A model generated the notes under the pieces. The model saw only the letters and a program-made list of their open reading frames with translations, did no database searches and had not been told where the DNA came from. A DNA stretch of 58,327 nucleotides from Hymenobacter persicinus. GTDB lineage: Bacteria; Bacteroidota; Bacteroidia; Cytophagales; Hymenobacteraceae. Positions 56,957 to 58,327 of this stretch are shown one piece after another; positions within the stretch are counted from its first letter, which is position 1; every line of letters begins with the position of its first letter. The position numbers and the translations under genes are program-made. The DNA is taken from NCBI RefSeq assembly GCF_004167665.1, contig NZ_SEWE01000034.1, positions 1 through 58,327 on the forward strand, in the 5' to 3' direction.

Positions 56957-57559
56957 ATGATTCGTCCTCTACCCCTGCTTTCCCTGCTGGCTGGCCTGCT
57001 GACCGCCGCCCCCGCCCTGGCCCAAACGGTTCCCGCCGCTCACCGGCCGGCCCTGCTGCGCGCCGGGCTGGGCAGCTGCCTCAACGGCACAGGCGACTAC
57101 GCCGTGCTCAAAACCTACCTCGAATACGCCCCGCAGTTTGGCCAGCACTGGCGCCTGGGCTCCCGCCTGGCGTACTTGTCGGGCAACCAGCCCTACGACT
57201 TCGGCCGGGGCTACTCGGTTCCGCAGCAGTATCAGGCCCTGAATGCGGAGCAGGAAGTGTACTGGCTGCCATTTGGGGCCAACAAGGTTGTGGAATTCAG
57301 TTTGGGCGGGGGCGGGTTTGCGGGCTACGGCCGCCAGCAGAGCTTCACCCGGGCCGGCATCGACTTCGAAACCCAGCGCTTCTACTACCTGCCCCAGAAC
57401 GAGCGGGGCCTGCACGCGGGTTACCTGGCCTCGGCCACCCTGGACTTCGCCCTGAGTGCAAGCCGCACCTGGCGGCTGGGCACCAAAGTGTCGGTGCAGA
57501 ACGACACCCGCGGCACCGTGCTGCCCGGCGGGCAGGTGCAGCTCAGCCGGGCCTGGTAG
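56957..57559 (+). CDS. hypothetical outer-membrane-like protein (200 aa)
   Basis: A 200-residue protein with a signal peptide (MIRPLPLLSLLAGLLTAAPA, cut near ALA-Q) and alternating aromatic strands (QHWRLGSRLAYLSGNQPYDF, FETQRFYYLPQNERG, TWRLGTKVSVQND). It looks like a small outer-membrane beta-barrel. No family recognised. ATG 56957 is chosen; the frame from 56900 adds residues upstream of the signal. It is convergent with miaA, with only 6 nt between the stop codons. Confidence 0.75.
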   Translation: MIRPLPLLSLLAGLLTAAPALAQTVPAAHRPALLRAGLGSCLNGTGDYAVLKTYLEYAPQFGQHWRLGSRLAYLSGNQPYDFGRGYSVPQQYQALNAEQEVYWLPFGANKVVEFSLGGGGFAGYGRQQSFTRAGIDFETQRFYYLPQNERGLHAGYLASATLDFALSASRTWRLGTKVSVQNDTRGTVLPGGQVQLSRAW

Positions 57560-57565
57560 CGGCCG

Positions 57566-58327
57566 TTATTTCCCCAGCTCCACCCACTGGTAGGCCGGGT
57601 CGCGCCGAAACCAGGTCAGCTGGCGCTTGGCGTAGTGCCGGGTGTTGCGCTTGAGCAGGCGCACGGCCTCGGGCCAGTCGTGCAGCCCGTCGAGGTAGTC
57701 GAAGATTTCCTGGTAGCCCACCGTGTGCAGGGCGTTGTGGTGGCGGTAAGGCAGCAAAGCTTTCACCTCCTCGAGCAGCCCCGCGGCCAGCATGGAGTCC
57801 ACCCGCTGGTCGATGCGCTGATACAGCTCTTCCCGCTCCCGGGTCAGGGCCACCTTGATGACGTTGAACGGGCGGGCGGCCGCGGCTTTGGCGGTGTGGA
57901 AGCTGGAAAACGGCTGCCCGGTGCTGCGCGTGACCTCCAAAGCCCGCACCACCCGCTGGTGGTTTTGCCGGTCGATGCGCCCGTAGGTGACCGGGTCGAG
58001 GCGCTCGAGCTCGGCCACCAGCGGGGCCAGGCCGTGCGCGGCCAGCTCCTGCTGCAGGGCCGCGCGCACGGCCGGACTCGTCTGGGGCATGTCGTCGAGG
58101 CCCTCGGTCACGGCTTGCAGGTACAGGCCCGAGCCCCCGGTCAGAATCACGAGCGGGTGGCGCTGAAACAGCTCCCCGAGCCGCGCCAGGCAGTCGACTT
58201 CGAAGCGGCCGGCGTTGTAGTCCTCCGTAATGCTGTGCGAGTCGATGAAGTGGTGCGGCACGCCCTGCATTTCGGCCGCCGTGGGCTTGGCCGTGCCGAT
58301 GCTCAGCTCCCGAAAAAACTGCCGGGA
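57566..58327 (-). CDS. miaA: tRNA dimethylallyltransferase MiaA, 5' end outside window
   Basis: The enzyme adds dimethylallyl to N6 of A37 in tRNAs reading UNN codons. The frame is open to the window edge: upstream of the ATG at 58270 the sequence reads SRQFFRELSIGTAKPT, the conserved MiaA SRQxYxxLxIGTAKP element, so the real start and the N-terminal P-loop lie beyond 58327. The visible 254 residues include VILTGGSGLYLQAV (60-73 from the edge), DRQNHQRVVRALEV and a C-terminal KRNTRHYAKRQLTWFRRD tRNA-contact stretch. The stop is 6 nt from the convergent gene. Confidence 0.95.
   Translation of the reverse strand, partial: SRQFFRELSIGTAKPTAAEMQGVPHHFIDSHSITEDYNAGRFEVDCLARLGELFQRHPLVILTGGSGLYLQAVTEGLDDMPQTSPAVRAALQQELAAHGLAPLVAELERLDPVTYGRIDRQNHQRVVRALEVTRSTGQPFSSFHTAKAAAARPFNVIKVALTREREELYQRIDQRVDSMLAAGLLEEVKALLPYRHHNALHTVGYQEIFDYLDGLHDWPEAVRLLKRNTRHYAKRQLTWFRRDPAYQWVELGK

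Noticed and set aside
1..58327. tRNA, rRNA, CRISPR arrays, IS elements or prophage genes
   Set aside because: No tRNA-like cloverleaf, spaced direct-repeat array, transposase or phage structural gene was recognised by eye; a tRNAscan or Infernal run would be decisive.

Overview
The window looks like chromosomal DNA from a GC-rich member of the Bacteroidota, most likely a Hymenobacter-type Cytophagales bacterium. The reasons are: start regions without Shine-Dalgarno sequences but with Bacteroidota -7 elements (TAnnTTTG, several with a TTG about 18-20 nt upstream); two large TonB-dependent receptors; many short lipoproteins and beta-barrel proteins; a PaoABC-type molybdoenzyme; and protein families typical of this group. 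The assignment is inferred from sequence features only. No rRNA, tRNA, CRISPR array, IS element or prophage was recognised.

Layout. 1-5.5 kb: end of a DHA2-type MFS exporter, a CitE/HpcH-like lyase with an SGNH-like partner, a flavin-dependent luciferase-family enzyme and a bile-acid/sodium symporter-family protein. 5.6-10 kb: a secreted ankyrin protein, a 78-aa orphan, a decayed DUF2231-type membrane protein gene, a VIT1-type Fe/Mn transporter and a 507-aa orphan. 10-16 kb: a GH63-like glycosidase, a creatininase-family hydrolase, a 2H phosphoesterase, a Bacteroidota protein of unknown function and a secreted S1/P1 nuclease. 16.3-25.5 kb: a molybdenum-flavoured block with a TonB-dependent receptor, a one-domain ModE-like regulator, a DOPA-dioxygenase-family protein, an MFS transporter and a three-gene PaoABC-like molybdoenzyme operon. 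25.8-30.4 kb: a siderophore-type TonB receptor, a PepSY membrane protein and a beta-barrel protein. 30.6-44.7 kb: an aminotransferase, a GH43 lipoprotein, dnaB, mpl, a small hydrolase, a MarR-GNAT fusion, an M48 protease/lipoprotein/microprotein cluster, a FAH-family enzyme, an M23 peptidase, a PKD lipoprotein, and lipocalin plus bcp. 44.9-48.8 kb: a split transketolase whose halves are separated by a vWA protein and a small membrane protein. 48.9-58.3 kb: a ClC transporter, a DUF481 protein, a lipoprotein, an ECF sigma/TM protein/Spy-like triad, a class III aminotransferase, a TerB-fold protein, pfkA, a small outer-membrane-like protein and the 3' part of miaA.

How the parts may work together. 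The strongest regulatory signal is at 18972-18995. A near-perfect ModE-type operator (CGTTATATT-N6-AACATAACG) lies over the -7 box of the TonB receptor gene and directly downstream of the ModE-like gene. This predicts a molybdate- or tungstate-controlled outer-membrane receptor, and a molybdenum-cofactor oxidoreductase operon lies about 2.3 kb from the regulator. Other likely autoregulated units are the MarR-GNAT gene (a 12-bp palindrome beside its -7 box), the S1/P1 nuclease gene (a 24-bp perfect inverted repeat next to its -7 box) and the ECF sigma operon (repeated TTCCGCC elements). Most convergent gene ends share compact A-tract/GC-stem/T-tract hairpins that can terminate in both directions.
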